A stretch of DNA of 64,000 nucleotides from Blasia pusilla (lineage: Eukaryota > Marchantiophyta > Marchantiopsida > Blasiales): assembly GCA_050084515.1 (NCBI GenBank), contig CM114274.1, positions 14,880,001-14,944,000 on the forward strand, given 5' to 3'. Position 1 is the first letter of the stretch; each line of letters starts with the position of its first letter. A program made the position numbers and the translations under genes. Shown piece after piece: positions 34,177 to 46,174 of this stretch. The notes beneath the pieces are model-generated. The model was not told the DNA's origin, searched no databases, and saw nothing but the letters and a program-made list of their open reading frames with translations.

Positions 34177-36089
34177 AGAACCAAAGGTAGGCTAGTCATC
34201 GAAGACGAGGGAAGGCATGTAAAACGTGGTTTGGAGAAAGCATGAGGATAACAAGCAAAACAAAAGTAGTGGAAATTTTCCAGAAGATGTTTGGGAGGAA
34301 TTGACCTAAAACAATACCGTACACAAAAATAGGCGCCTACGGAGGAGGAAGAAAAACTAGAAAGCCTACTTGGTATAAAAAGAACGAGCTCGTCAAGAAA
34401 ATCAAAACAAGAATAAACACGTCCAAAACCGACACTCTAGGATAAAGTTTTGAAAGAACTTGGAAACACCAAAAAGGAGGATGTGAGGAAAAAGTGAGTC
34501 ACCCACCGATGACTCCTATGAGGAACGAGTTTGTAATGTTGGGCCCAACCCATATCAAAAGATCCAGAAAAGCAAGAGGAATCCCTTATATGTATGGTAA
34601 CCCAATATCACTATATAAGGAGAGCCCTATGTGTGAGATTGTGTTTAAAAATGTATGAACATATTTAGGAGAGAAGGAGGTCAAAAATATTCCAAGAACT
34701 TTGGAAAATTCAATCTTAAATGGAAAAAAAAACCCAAAAATTCAACACCAAGGACCTTAGATTGAAAATATTGGATATCATAGAAATAGTTACCATCCAT
34801 CTCCTCTCCCATAATCCTCCGTCCACCTCTTTCAACATCTCCTCCGCCATATTCCTTCGTGCTAGAAGAAAGACTTTTTTTAATGTTCCGTTGAAACGTT
34901 GGACGATTGAATCCGTCTTCTCTTTTTTTTTGGTCTCCACGAATTTATTTTAAATTAATTAATTAATTAAAAAATATAAAATAAGGAGAAATGACGTACT
35001 GGCTATGTGCGTCCATTTAACTTTAATTGGACGAGTGTTGTAGTAGCCTGTAAGTCCAAGCGATGTCCTGGAAAGACCTGGTCTTGGACGCGTTTACAGT
35101 GTGCGATTGTCTGTGTCTTTCTCTCCACCGCTTGCCTTCGGGCCGGCGCGTTGCGACGGACCTACTGCTGCGAGACTCGTACTGTATGGAAGACCAGGAA
35201 GCACTTGATTTCGAGCTATGGAGGAGTTGTCATGGTCCGGTAGAAACGTAGACTGTGCAGGCGCGTCTGCCCCTCGACTCGGTGCGGCACGACTTCTTCG
35301 ATTTTTCGCGGGCGAGTGCGCGCTTCTTAGGTATGAAGTTTCGGATTTTCGACGGTGTCTTTACCCCTAGAACCGCGGCCACGTCCAATTCGATGGGTAT
35401 TGGTGTGCTCTCGTCGAGGTTTAGCTCGCTAGCTAGCACGCGCTTCGTGTGTATATGCTTGGCGTGACCAGCTTTCAGGCTTTGTGATTTGATGCATCGA
35501 CTCTCTTGTAAATCGCACTGATTCGAGGCCTTCTCTGAGGAACTTCCTGAATCTGCGAGGCCGGGCACAGTGCATATGCTTCTTCGGCCTCTGTCAGTAG
35601 GTTCAATTCTCTTTGTCAGTCGATTGCAAGGTGTGATTGAACTAGGACTCTATCTGAGGGCATCAAGCTTTTGGAGCCCTGTGGGTTTTGGAGTTATCAA
35701 GGTTTCGAATTAGTCTCCATACCATATCTAAGTCTAATCGGAGAGAAGTTGTATATAAGTTGTGCTTTCTTTGTTTCCGAGTGTCTTCATCTGTGATTCT
35801 CATTATCATTTCAATGGCCTAAACCCATCTCAAACTCGGTTCGTTTTACAATCAGTTCATGGAAGTTAAAAATCGGAAGGGAAACAAGTTTGGTAATTCG
35901 AAAGTTGTTATAGTAGTCGAGCATCAATCGATAGCTTCATGCTCACTCCGAGCCTCTTCATATATACAAGTCTGCTCACGATCACATGCCCTCGAAGATT
36001 TCCTGAGCTTCTGGACAGGTGAATTGTTTGCAGCTGCAGGAGTGTGAGAAAGTAGAAGTCGTAGAATCTGGAGGAGTTCTTGGGCAGCC
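34177..36089. other. Intergenic; GC rises from about 35.0 kb towards the 36.09 kb gene
   Basis: 34.2-35.0 kb is AT-rich with no gene. From about 35,000 the base composition matches the host-gene islands, and this is presumably promoter and leader of the gene at 36,090. Open frames here (for example - strand 35,568-35,230) have no ATG and no domain. Confidence 0.4.
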
Positions 36090-36443
36090 ATGGCTTCCTC
36101 GGTTGCGGCAACACGGATTCCGGTGCTGATGATGGCGGCATTCGCACTCATATCTACGCAATTGGGCTTGGGAGCGGCTGGCGGCGTCATAAGATTCAAC
36201 AATAACTCCACTAGCCACGTAGTGAATGTCATGGACGCTAGCACCAGGATTACCTACGGCAACATCGCCAGTGGCAACTCCTTGATGGTCAGCCAGGGTG
36301 GGAACTCCAGCAACGTAGACATCTTTCGTATCACCGATATCAACAGTGGGGCTGTTGCAAATCTCGTGGTTCCCGATGGTTTCAATGTCACCTTCATAGA
36401 CGTGGAGAATTTCCAGGAGCTAGTAATGGCAGTGGGATTCTGA
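36090..36443 (+). CDS. Small secreted protein, family unknown
   Basis: A complete ATG-to-TGA frame of 117 residues in host-like composition. Residues 1-31 look like a signal peptide: MASSVAATR, a hydrophobic core (IPVLMMAAFALIS), and small residues before cleavage near GLGAAGG. The mature part (about 86 residues) is beta-prone and rich in Asn, Ser and Val, with four N-glycosylation sequons (two in NNNST, one NSS, one FNVT). It has no cysteines, so it is not a classic Cys-rich peptide. I see no known domain. AATAAA-like signals lie about 300 bp downstream (near 36,745). It may be a lineage-restricted apoplastic protein (inference). It has no clear operon-like or divergent partner. Confidence 0.6.
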   Translation: MASSVAATRIPVLMMAAFALISTQLGLGAAGGVIRFNNNSTSHVVNVMDASTRITYGNIASGNSLMVSQGGNSSNVDIFRITDINSGAVANLVVPDGFNVTFIDVENFQELVMAVGF

Positions 36444-38159
36444 TATGACAATCGAGGCGCGCTACATCCCATCAACTTCTTCTTCTTACTTGGTACGAAT
36501 GTAGCAGCTTTACATAAAGTATACTTCGCTCTGTAAGGAATCAAGCTCGTCCCTTGGACGTCATTATGCGATCGCTCGCGGCATACTTAGCAAATTGACG
36601 TACCAATTAACTATGCGCTAGCTAGAATCGCGGTGGTAGTTCTACATTACGAGAATTAAATGTCTTCTTCACAGTGATTTCGTCTGCAATGGCAACTGCT
36701 CTGCTAATTATGGAAACACTTGTACATTTATATCGCTGATGCATTTAATAAATTTTCTAATTAAGTTGAATATATTAAAACACATAACACTCAGAAGGTT
36801 CAAGGGAGAGGAAAGAGGTGCTCTAAATACGAGCAATACCTAATAATGCTGCTTAATAAAATAGATTAGAAGTAATAGGATACTGCTTGAGACACTTGAC
36901 TGAGAAGATCCATCGGATTTGACCGGAATTCCCTCAACAGTTTTGCTGTGCGCGCAAATTCGATCACGTGAAAAGAAATTCGTATGTACGTGCAAATTCG
37001 ATTCTCTAAAACCAATTTGCATGTGCTTCGGGTGGTGCGGAATCGAAACACGAATGCTCATAACGACGGCGAGCCCGTTAAATTTAAAGATGGGGTTACC
37101 TCGAACTCAGAGACGTTTCAAGGACCTCTCTGAATTCGAGATAACCCCTCTGAGATTAGGATCTGTCGTTCCATCCACAGTGAGCGCTGCATGGGACTTT
37201 GCGCATGTTTGGACAACTATGATTCCTTGCACATACATGCACGCACGGCTAATACTCCACGGTGACGAGTACGCAGCGGAAATCACTCCGGAGAGTCCAG
37301 CGGTAGAGAGATCGAGCCCTTTCGAATCCTCCATCTCCCAAGATGTCACCCCCGCGACAGGTGAGTACCTCAGTACCCTAGAGAGACATCAGGCCGAGAT
37401 CCAGCAGTCTCGGCTCGGAGCAGCCTGCGACGATCGCAGGAAAGGAAGAGATCCGGATAGTCAATTCGCATGCACGTGAAGCTTCAGTTCTGAAACCGGT
37501 GTCCTCACCTGCGTGCAGCCGCGCAGTACCTCCGGAGTACCTCCGGACTAATGGTGATCCCCATCGGCTTCGAAGACGATGAACATGGAAGAATTAGCCT
37601 CATGCACGCGGACGGACCCTGTTTCACTCATCGTGCAAGCGCTCGGTGGGATTGGATTGGAACGCTGGCCGTCGTTCCAATTTCATGTTTATGCACGTGG
37701 ACAGATGTCTAGAAGGCAGGAAACCTGTCGATCTAGCATGAGCCTGGCCACGGCGGCATGGCGTTCGGAGACAACAGTGATGCTCGGACATGGTTGAAAA
37801 TTTAAGGAAAGTGCTAGGTATTTTGGAGAAGAGAGAACCTGAGCACCATTGATTGTTAACCAGTTGGTACTCCAATCTTCTCAATCTTGAATATTTGGGT
37901 GTTTCTTTTTTTAGGGATTTCTTTTTTTCCCAAAGTTGGTGAGATCTCCTCGTCTCGTGAAGATGCTTATAGACTTTTAAATGCAATTTCACATATGGAG
38001 TTCCTTTTATAGTGCCATTTGTGATTACAACGTAGTAATAAGGGTTTAAGTCATTTAGACATGATCACTCAAATATTGATCTAAGGGGAATGGATTTCAT
38101 TTTCTCCCTATTTCTTTTTCCAATTTCCCATATTGGTTTTTGGTGTGTTTTCTAACATC
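36444..38159. other. Intergenic, no supported gene
   Basis: Includes the 3' side of the secreted-protein gene and an open but TTG-initiated frame at 36,919-37,479 with no domain. AT content rises after 37,800. Confidence 0.4.
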
Positions 38160-38622
38160 TTAGTTAGTTGTAGATAAAGTTTTACTGTGTCGTAACAATA
38201 TCGGATCAGCGAGTGGTTTGGGTGTTACTTTGTCTTGAGATTGGTGTGTTGTGTTTGGAACTTCGTTTAGAGCAATTTCCCTATGCTATTTCTGGCAAAA
38301 TAACCCGTTGACCCGATAACTTATGCTAGCAAGTCATCGGTTGGAGGCTATTTTTGGGAGAAGAGCCTTTAAGTTATTCCCAAGGCTATAAGAGAGGGAG
38401 AGATAACTTTCCCAAACAGTCTTTCTCATGTTGGGTCTTAAGAGCACCTCTCTTGCTTGTGTATGTAGGAACTAGGGTGCTATCGTCCGAGTTCTCTCAT
38501 AGCAATTGTGTGGTCTCCACATATACTTGAAGTTCGTCTCTGAGTGGATCGACTCGTATATTGGGAAGATCTTTGTTGTATGGTGTGAATATGAGTAACA
38601 ATGTGTATGCCCACGAAAACTT
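38160..38622 (+). mobile_element. Ty3/gypsy solo LTR, diverged
   Basis: Collinear with the LTR at 57,332-57,949: ggaacttcgttt..., ccgttgacccgataac, ggctatttttgggagaagagcct, the TATA-like ggctataagaga, ctttctcatgttgggtct, gagcacctctcttgc, and the tail gtggatcgactcgtat ending aatgtgtatgcccacga. The hairpins seen in younger copies have decayed. The start is approximate. Confidence 0.75.
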
Positions 38623-39629
38623 AGTGTTGTTCCAATTGTCTTGGCAAGCTTATCCTCTCTATATCAAGTAAGTTTTCAAGTTTTTCTACCTTCTTTGTTC
38701 TCTTGGACAATACTTGTTTTTTTGTATGGGTTTTCTTTAGATCAATGGCTCTTATATGTCTTTTTTACTTTCTCAACGCTTGACCTCATAGTTTCACTTT
38801 TTTCATCAAGTTCAATCTCTTATTATTCTTATGAATTCAATCATAAATTCGTCTTTGCCTAACTTTAATTCTCTTTGTTTAAATCTATATTCGATGGATT
38901 TCATTCCTTTTATAATGGTAGTTCGTGTATTACTTTTAGTATATTATTGTTCATAATGTCTCCACTTGTCCTCAATGAAATGCCTACTTCTGGTTCTAAC
39001 ATAAAATTAGACAATCCATCTCCTTATTTATCTTTTAATAAACATCCTCCTTTAATCTTAACCTCTCCTCTTGATTCCTATCATGTCTTTTAGAATAAAT
39101 TGACGAGATCTAATAGAGTGCCTTCAAGGATAGAGGAGGACAGCCTTAAGAGGTCGAGGATGAACTGAATAGACTATGAGTAACTTGAGAGAACAAATTT
39201 TGTTTTTGTTTCGGCTCATTTGGAGCCATAGAGAGAAACTTACTATTTTTTGTAGGTAGAGTAACTATTTACTTTCCACTTTGGAAAGTGGCCCTTCATC
39301 TCCTACAGTCGATCAAAAGCCAAGGATAAGACTTGCTAGCATAGGTTATTATGGAGAGATATTGGGAGAGAGAAGGGGATATACACGAGAGAGAGAGCTT
39401 TGGAGTTCATTATTTCTTTGTTGAACCTCTTAGCATGAGACGGCGGAGCTATGATCATCCTTGCCTCTCATTAGGAGAGTGGGTTTGGAGATAGAGAGAG
39501 AGAGTAGAGTATATTTTTTAGTCCATGGGAAGCCGATCTGGCTTATGGGATCCCTTCCACATATGTGAAATTGACATCGCATCCGACATGGCACCTTCAC
39601 ATCTAGATTTGGGTTCTCACTCAGGAGAT
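38623..39629. other. Intergenic, AT-rich; no supported gene
   Basis: Two short hydrophobic or Ser-rich open frames (38,641-38,862 and 38,875-39,093) lie just right of the solo LTR. They show no gag or other recognisable motif. GA microsatellites occur near 39,390-39,510. Confidence 0.35.
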
Positions 39630-39895
39630 TTGGTTTTTGTTTTTTTGTTTTTGTTTTTCTTTTGTGAAGGCTTGGAATTTTATCCAGATTTTTAACGTAG
39701 GAGCATAGTCAAGGCACACACATGAAAGGCACACAAGGCATTCTCTCTCTCGAACATGGACCATTCATGCCCTAGGTAGGGGACGCCACTGCCTTGGGGT
39801 TGAGACCGCCCCCCACTATCCAAGAGGAGAGTTGAACCCAAGACCTCTTCAAGAGGACCTTATGTTTGTTCAACTAACCTCTTGGTCATCAGAGA
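39630..39895 (-). mobile_element. tRNA-derived SINE-like element
   Basis: On the - strand the head reads gaccaagaggttagttgaac and about 40 bp later gggttcaactc, which fits a pol III B box (GGTTCRANNC); the ttagttgaaca word upstream is a weak A box. About 200 bp downstream is an A-rich tail of repeated aaaaac/aaaaaac words (39,631-39,663 on the + strand as T-rich). Head with pol III boxes, unrelated body and A-rich 3' tail is the SINE layout. No cloverleaf can be drawn, so it is not a tRNA gene. Target duplication was not resolved because GA repeats flank it. Confidence 0.5.
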
Positions 39896-40044
39896 GAGAG
39901 AGAGAAATTAATTTGTGTGCATCGTGTGAGAGACTATGTTGAGAGAGAACCTTGATTTATTGGAGATATTTTGGTACTCTATTATCTCGATTTTTAGAAG
40001 CCATGAATTAGTATGGTATCTCTTATATTTTTTAGTGTGTTCGA

Positions 40045-40086
40045 TGATAGCGATCTATGTTGTGTAGCGATGTGTATGTGCATGAC
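40045..40086 (+). repeat. Fragment of gypsy LTR 3' tail
   Basis: The sequence around ctatgttgtgtagcgatg and tgtatgtgcatgaca matches the last 40 bp of the LTR ending at 57,949, down to the terminal CA. No other LTR sequence adjoins it. Confidence 0.6.
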
Positions 40087-40089
40087 ATT

Positions 40090-40345
40090 CCCCTCCTTAT
40101 CATAGATCTTTCCATTTTCATCCTAATATTCATACACATATTACTTTCTCTACACTTCTTTCCTATCTTCCTCTTATCCCCTCTTTTTCTCTTTCTATTC
40201 ATTATAATCTCCATCTATTACTACTAAGTCTCGGAACTACTACTTTGAAATCTTTGCATATTTTATATGAACCCTTGTCAATGCTCTAAGGGACAATTCA
40301 ACATATCATTGCAAAACCTCCTAATATATTTAATATTTTATATCT
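40090..40345 (+). repeat. Dispersed repeat, copy 2 (pairs with 7.84-8.27 kb)
   Basis: Shares ordered blocks with copy 1: cacttctttcc, cttatccc, cattataatctccatc, atgaacccttg and caacatatcattgcaaaacc. It is shorter than copy 1 by the middle insertion. It begins directly at the gypsy LTR tail fragment. Confidence 0.45.
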
Positions 40346-40504
40346 AGGGATTAGGTTAAAATAAGCATTTTCTTCAAGGAGAGGCCTTAGCAACGACTCA
40401 TCCAACTCAACATACCAATAATAGAAGACCCTCAATAAAAAAAAATAATATTTTGAATCTAACCTACTTTTGGGATAACTTGGTGAGTTTGCATATGCAA
40501 CTGG

Positions 40505-40835
40505 AACATCGCGACGTATGCAAGGTTGCATGTGGATAAAGTCCGTGTCCGTGGACATTTCCATGACTTATGTTCTTCCTATGGAAGGACTTGTCCATAT
40601 GGGCCTCACCTTTTCCTTCTTTCTGCTTCCCCTTACTTGCCTTTGTGTCCCATACTGCCCCATTTCTTCCTTCCTCCACCTCCACTCCCTCCTTTCTTAT
40701 TGCTCCACTCATCCTTGTCTTGCCTTCCATTATGACTTCTTGATCATACAAGGCCTGAAAATTCCGGAGAAATTCCATACTCTGGTCTATCAACACTTCA
40801 GCTAGTGCGCTATAATGACTCAACACTCGGTCTGG
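40505..40835 (+). repeat. MITE-like dispersed repeat, copy 2
   Basis: Opposite orientation to the copy at 5,955-6,315 and collinear with its reverse complement over gcaaggttgcatgtgg, gtggacatttccatg, ggaaggacttgtccat and the following CT-rich block. The inverted word pair ggcccttga / tcaagggcc just right of it (40,840-40,875) may mark an end. Confidence 0.5.
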
Positions 40836-41449
40836 TAATTGGCCCTTGATCCCCTATAGAGGTCAAGGGCCAATTCTTAAAGTGAAAATTCAACTCTATT
40901 CATAACATTAACTTAAAAAAGAAAGTAAGTTTTCGCTATATAGCTCCACATGAGCGAATGAAGGGGAAATCTGCTCTCTCAAGTTTCCCGTGGCGTCATT
41001 AGGTGATCCTTGATCTCCTAAGCATGCCTTCCAATATCCTCAAAGACACTCTACTATAAACTCATTGATCTATCCTAAAAGACGTACAAAGGAGTTATGC
41101 TATGCAAGGGAGTAACTAGTGAGTTTCATTCCATTTTTTTGCTCCTTCCATGCCTATTTTATGCGCATTATCTATTCTCAACACACTGCTTTCGAAAAGT
41201 ATAATATTCTCCAATGAATATGTGACACACGTTAATGTGATCCTATGGATCATCCACTTTTCACGTAAGCATATTTTTATGTCCTTCGAACATGATTTTG
41301 TGGAAAACTGCTCAAGAAGCATAATTGGTGGGAAACAACTTTCTATGCACAACAATATTGCATCAATCATGAGGAAAAATTTAGCCGTGTTGCAAAGATG
41401 GTGACTACAGGAATGGTGGTTGTAGTTACAGTAAGTAAGAAGTAGAGAT
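40836..41449. other. Intergenic; left flank of copia element
   Basis: No supported gene; short frames only. Coding similarity to copia starts at about 41,458. Confidence 0.4.
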
Positions 41450-41457
41450 AACATCAC

Positions 41458-42687
41458 ATGGATGTCAAGAATGCCTTCTTGAATGGAGATCTATACGAGG
41501 AGACATGTATGACTCAACCACCTCGATACGAGCATCCCAAGTTTCCATTTCATGTATGCAGGTTGAAGAAAGCTCGATACAAGCTCAAACAAGCTCCAAG
41601 AGCTTGGTATGGCAAGATTACATATGTCCTACAAGAGTTGGATTTTAGGGTATATGATTCTGACTTCTCGTTATATGTCTTGAGAGGACAAGATCATACG
41701 GTTCTCATTGTGTTGTATGTTGACCATCTCCTGATTACTAGGAGTACTTAAGAAATAGTACAACAAGTCAAGCTTAAGTTACAAGTAGAATTTGATCTGA
41801 AGGACTTGGGAGAACGCAAGTACTTCCTTGGTACTGAGTTTATCAAGGTTGGAAAGAGCATATGGTTACTACAACGACAATATGCTCTTCATATGCTTTC
41901 AAAATATGGTATGACGGCTTATAAGCCAATCTCTACACCATTGGTCTAAAGTGTGAAGCTAAGAGTGGAGGAAAGAGAGTTGCTTACAGATTCTAAAATG
42001 TACAGGCGCATGGTTGGAAGTTTGATCTATCTAACTATAACCAGACCACATTTGAGCTATGTTGTTGGCCTAATGAGCCATTTTATGCAAGCACCTCAAA
42101 AATCTCACCTTGATGCTATGAGGAGGATTATGCGATACGAGAAATTTTCTATTCAATTTGGGCTTCAATTTGAACCTTCTCCGAGTTTTCAATTAGAAGG
42201 ATTCACAGATGCTGATTGGATAGGAAGCGTATCTGATCGACATTCCACATCTGGTTATTCATTTACTTTGGGAAGCGCAGCTATATGTTGGGTTACAAAG
42301 AAGCAACCTACAGTTGCTTTATCTTCAATAGAGGCTAAGTACAGAGGAGCAACCAATGCAATATGTGAGGCGGTGTGGCTTCATCAATTACTTGGTAAGA
42401 TTGGTGTTAGTAACTTAGGACCTAGTGGTATATATATAGACAATATTAGTAGCATCAAGCTTGCTAATAACCTTATGTTTCATGTTCGCACAAAGTCATG
42501 TTGAGGTGCACTATCATTTTATTAGAGAGAAAGTGCTTGGAGGAGAAATTGATCTTGTGTATATAAATACACATCAAAAAATTGACATAATTACAAAGGC
42601 ATTGTCTAGAGATAAGTTTGAGATGTTTAGAAATGATTTAGGCTTTAGAGATATCGATATGATCTTGAGGGGGAATATTGAAGATTG
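41458..42687 (+). pseudogene. Ty1/copia reverse transcriptase C-part and RNase H
   Basis: Opens MDVKNAFLNGDLYEETCMTQ, a hallmark of copia RT. The frame passes QAPRAWYGKI and VLIVLYVDHLL, where the catalytic Asp-Asp pair is Asp-His, so the enzyme is dead. It then runs FDLKDLGERKYFLG and, after stops at 41,749 and 41,950, the RNase H region (RMVGSLIYLTITRPHLSYVV; DWIGSVSDRHSTSGYSFTL; QPTVALSSIEAKYRGATNA). A frameshift near 42,490 leads to HYHFIREKV and VYINTHQKIDII. It ends at a polypurine tract next to the LTR at 42,679. The N-terminal RT piece is on the opposite strand at 42.95-43.29 kb, so this third of the element is inverted. Confidence 0.85.
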
Positions 42688-42945
42688 AGTTACATTCAAG
42701 CTCATGAGACATCTGAATGGCTATATTTGGTACTCATACGAAGTAGGGAAGCTTAATCTTGGTTAGTCAGTCAAGCGGGATTATCTTAACTAGGGTTAGT
42801 TAATCACATTTAGTCTAACTCGAGACTATGGTTAAGGTTAGGATTAGGGTTGCTTGTACATATCTTATATAATTGAGAAGGGGACAAGCCTCCATTCATT
42901 CTCTCATTGAAAATTTCGTTCTCCATGGTGGTGTGTAAATGTCCT
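42679..42945 (+). mobile_element. Ty1/copia 3' LTR, truncated, in inverted segment
   Basis: Starts tgaagattgag after the purine tract ttgagggggaata and matches the reverse complement of 46,290-46,555 at roughly 85 percent by eye, including the TATA-like cttatataattgag. It is cut at ccatggtggtgtg, about 115 bp before the expected LTR end, where - strand RT coding sequence begins. The cut marks one inversion junction. Confidence 0.8.
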
Positions 42946-45751
42946 TAGCCACCAATTTCGCTTTGTATGTGTTAATTGTACCATCTTGATTACGCTTGAT
43001 TTTTTAAACCCATTTACAACCAATATCTTTCTTACCAGAAGATATATCAACTAGCTCTCATGTTTGTTGATGTCTTAAGGGAGCAAGCTCTTCCTCCATA
43101 GCTTCAATAGATTGGACTTTACTTGCAGCTTCTTCAAAAGAACTCGGCTCCTGTTCTTGAAGGGTAATCATCATATATGCATAATGTGTTGCAAGAAAAC
43201 CTTCATTTATGAATCTATGAACCAGATGTGTAACTCTACTTGATCTACGAAGTTGTTGTTCAGAGGTAGATGTCTCTAACACCTAACTCGAGCTCTAACT
43301 AGTGTCAACAGAGTAAATACGTACTCTTCCCGTCCATGGACTCATAGATTTAACTAATGAATCTAGGACCTCTCCTAATCCTGCACTAGTACTTGGGGAA
43401 GTTGAAAACAATGTCTGTTGGTTTACAATCACATTATCCCCCTCAACAGACAAGTTATTGGTGGAATAGGCTTAAATGGAGCATACCCTGACTTTAGCTC
43501 ATCAAAGAAAATATGGCGACTAATAATAAGTTGCCTAGAGGATGGAATGTAGCACTTATATCCCTTAGTTCCATCAGCATAGCCAATGAAGATACATCAT
43601 TTAGACTTGAGGTCTAATTTCTGATATCTCTTAGAAGGAACATGAGCATAACAAATACAACCAAATACTTTCAAGAAGACTTCGAATGGAGTTTTATCAT
43701 GAACTCATGTTGTTGGAGTTTGGTTGATTAAGAAGACTGCACATGCTACAACCTCTGCCCAATACACCTTAGTCATGTTCCTCTCATTCAGCACAGCTCG
43801 TACCGCTTCAAAAATATATCGATTCTTTCTCTCAACCACTCCATTTTTTTGTGGAGTGTAACGGCAAGTCACTTGACGTTGAATGCCATTCTAACGTAAA
43901 TAGTCATCAAACTCTGTTAAAAGATACTCTCCTCCTCCATCACAAAGCAATTTTGAGAATGTGTTCTCTTGTCTGCTTCTCTATTAGAAGTCTGAATGTT
44001 TGCAACACTGAGAATACCTCTTACTTGGCTTTCAGAAAGTATACCCATATATATCTAGAGAAGTCATCAATAAATGAAACAAAATACTGGCAACCACTAA
44101 GGCTATGTTGTGATGTTGTCTACACATCAATGTGGATCAACTCGAATATCTTGGATGCTCTTCTATCTTGCTTTGGAAAAAGAAATCAAGCTTCTTTTCC
44201 AAATTGGCAAGGAGGACATATCTTTAACGTAGAAGGACTCGCTTATTTAGGGAGTCCTATTACTATATTAGATGATGAAAGACTCTATAATCTTTAAAGA
44301 TTCATATGTCCAATTCTTTTATGCCACATATTTAGATCTGTGACTTGTTGGCTGGTTTGACCATATATTGCTATTTTAATCTCTAGCATAGAAACATCTA
44401 ATTTGAACATTCTACCAGATCTAATTCCTTTGGCTATCGTAGTCTAATCATCCATTGTTTCAATGAAACAACCATCTACGTTAAACATCACTTGATAACC
44501 TTGTTATACTATCTTTCCTATAGAGATCAGGTTTCTTGCAATGGTAGGAATATAGAGAACATTTCCAAGAGCACAAAGACCATCTGATGTTATTGGAACT
44601 TTATCGGTATGCGTGATATGATGTTGAGTGTCATTTCCTGTGAGCACAATTGCAGGATCTTTCACTGGCTCCAAATTACTTAACCATTTAGCTTGTGAGG
44701 TCATATGATTTGATGCACCAGAGTCAACGTACTAATGTGCTGTCGAGTCTTTCTTGACCATTGCTCCCATATGATGAGTCATGACCAAGAGATGCTCCGT
44801 TTGTGAATGTTGTTGTTCTTGACTCTACTCTTAATGTTGTTGCTCCACATAGTTTTCTTGTTGTAAGGCTCCTGTTCTCATATCTGCCTTCTTCTTGAAG
44901 AAAAACTTTGCATAATGATCTTTTATGTCATATTAATTGTAAGATCTAGGGACCCTCTTCTGCTGACCTCGATCCCAACGGTTTCCACCACCACCACCTT
45001 ATGATTGTGTCTGGTACTGGTTCGTAGTTGATTGAGTGACGTTATATTGAGTGCCTCTTCCTCCATATGCTTGATATGCACCACGACCACGGAAACTTCT
45101 GCCACCACTCCTGCCTTTGTTTGATCCATAACCTACAAATAACGCACTCTCTTGTACACTAGACGAGTTACCATTGCCTACTAGGCGCATCTCTTCATTG
45201 ATTAACAGTGGGATTAACTCTTGAAAAGTTGGATACTTCTCTCTTATAGAGATAGAGGTTTGAAAGGACTTATAATTCTTTGGAAGGCCTTAAAGAGTGA
45301 ACAAATTTTGATCATCATCTTCTACTGTCACTCCAATGCTATCCAACTGATCAACAATATGTCTGATATTCAAAATATAATCATCGATGCTCTACGATCC
45401 TTTCCTCACTTTGTTCAATTTTTGTTTCAATTGAAGCTTTCTAGCGTTTGTAGATGTTTGGAATAGTTTTTCCAATCGATCTGAGGCCTCCTTCAGAGTA
45501 TCAACATCTTGAATGTGACATATTATTCACGAACTTATCGTTATTGAAATGTAGTGGATTACTTGCCTTGCGCGTTTGTTCTAGGCGCGAATATTCAAGT
45601 CTGTTGAGTCACCTTCTGGCTTAGCCTCATCCCTTGTGACCAACTCCCATAGTTCTTTATCCATGAGAAATTGTTTCATATGAAAATTCTAGACATTGCA
45701 ATTTTGCTTTTCTAGCTTCTCGCCTATGATTGCTGTTGAGGAATACTCCAT
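42946..45751 (-). pseudogene. Ty1/copia gag, protease, integrase and RT N-terminus
   Basis: On the - strand from ATG 45,751 (MEYSSTAIIGEKLEKQN): gag with ELVTRDEAKPEGDSTD and LNKVRKGS-type segments, then a Gly/Arg-rich nucleocapsid-like part. Protease motif YVDSGASNHMTSQAKWL is at about 44,735-44,680. Pre-integrase NMWHKRIGHMN follows, then the integrase core with FELIHIDV and [18 protein letters not shown]. The RT start is at 43,282 onward (SSRVTHLVHRFINEGF; ELVDISSGKKDIGCKWV; QDGTINTYKAKLVAKD). Many TAG, TGA and TAA codons break it. It ends at LVAKD exactly where the inverted 3' LTR begins, about 50 residues short of the RT piece on the + strand. Confidence 0.85.
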
Positions 45752-46174
45752 GAAGAACGATTACACTCACAAAAATATAATTTTAGGCTCTGTATTGTTC
45801 CAATTGAAGCATAGACCACTCCTACACCAAAATTGACCTGAAATTTGTCAAAATTGATTAACTATATGAAAGAACTAGTCGAAATTGGCCTGTAGAGAGC
45901 ATTCTACACAACTTTTCTTCACTAATTGGACTTTCCAACACTGAAATTGCTATTGCAAGAACTCAGAATGTCAGAATCGAGCAATTTTGGATGCGTTGAA
46001 AAGCTTTGAAAGAGCTCTATAAGATATCTAGAATGATGCCAAAGGCTTGTTCTATCCGTCTTGCCCCTGCGGACCAAGATCGCTAAATCGACCGGGAAAG
46101 TCCTCAAAAATACCTCCAAAGTTTTATCACCGTCAGAGTTCCACTTGAAATCTGCACCCACTGAGCTCTGAACA

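Noticed and set aside
35230-35568. 112-codon - strand ORF
   Set aside because: Starts with GTG, contains no ATG, and has no domain or splice context.
36919-37479. 186-codon + strand ORF
   Set aside because: The TTG start is not a plant start. Composition is uneven and no domain is visible. It may still contain an exon but cannot be supported.
39780-39895. tRNA gene
   Set aside because: B box present but no cloverleaf or acceptor stem can be formed. The A-rich tail fits a SINE better.
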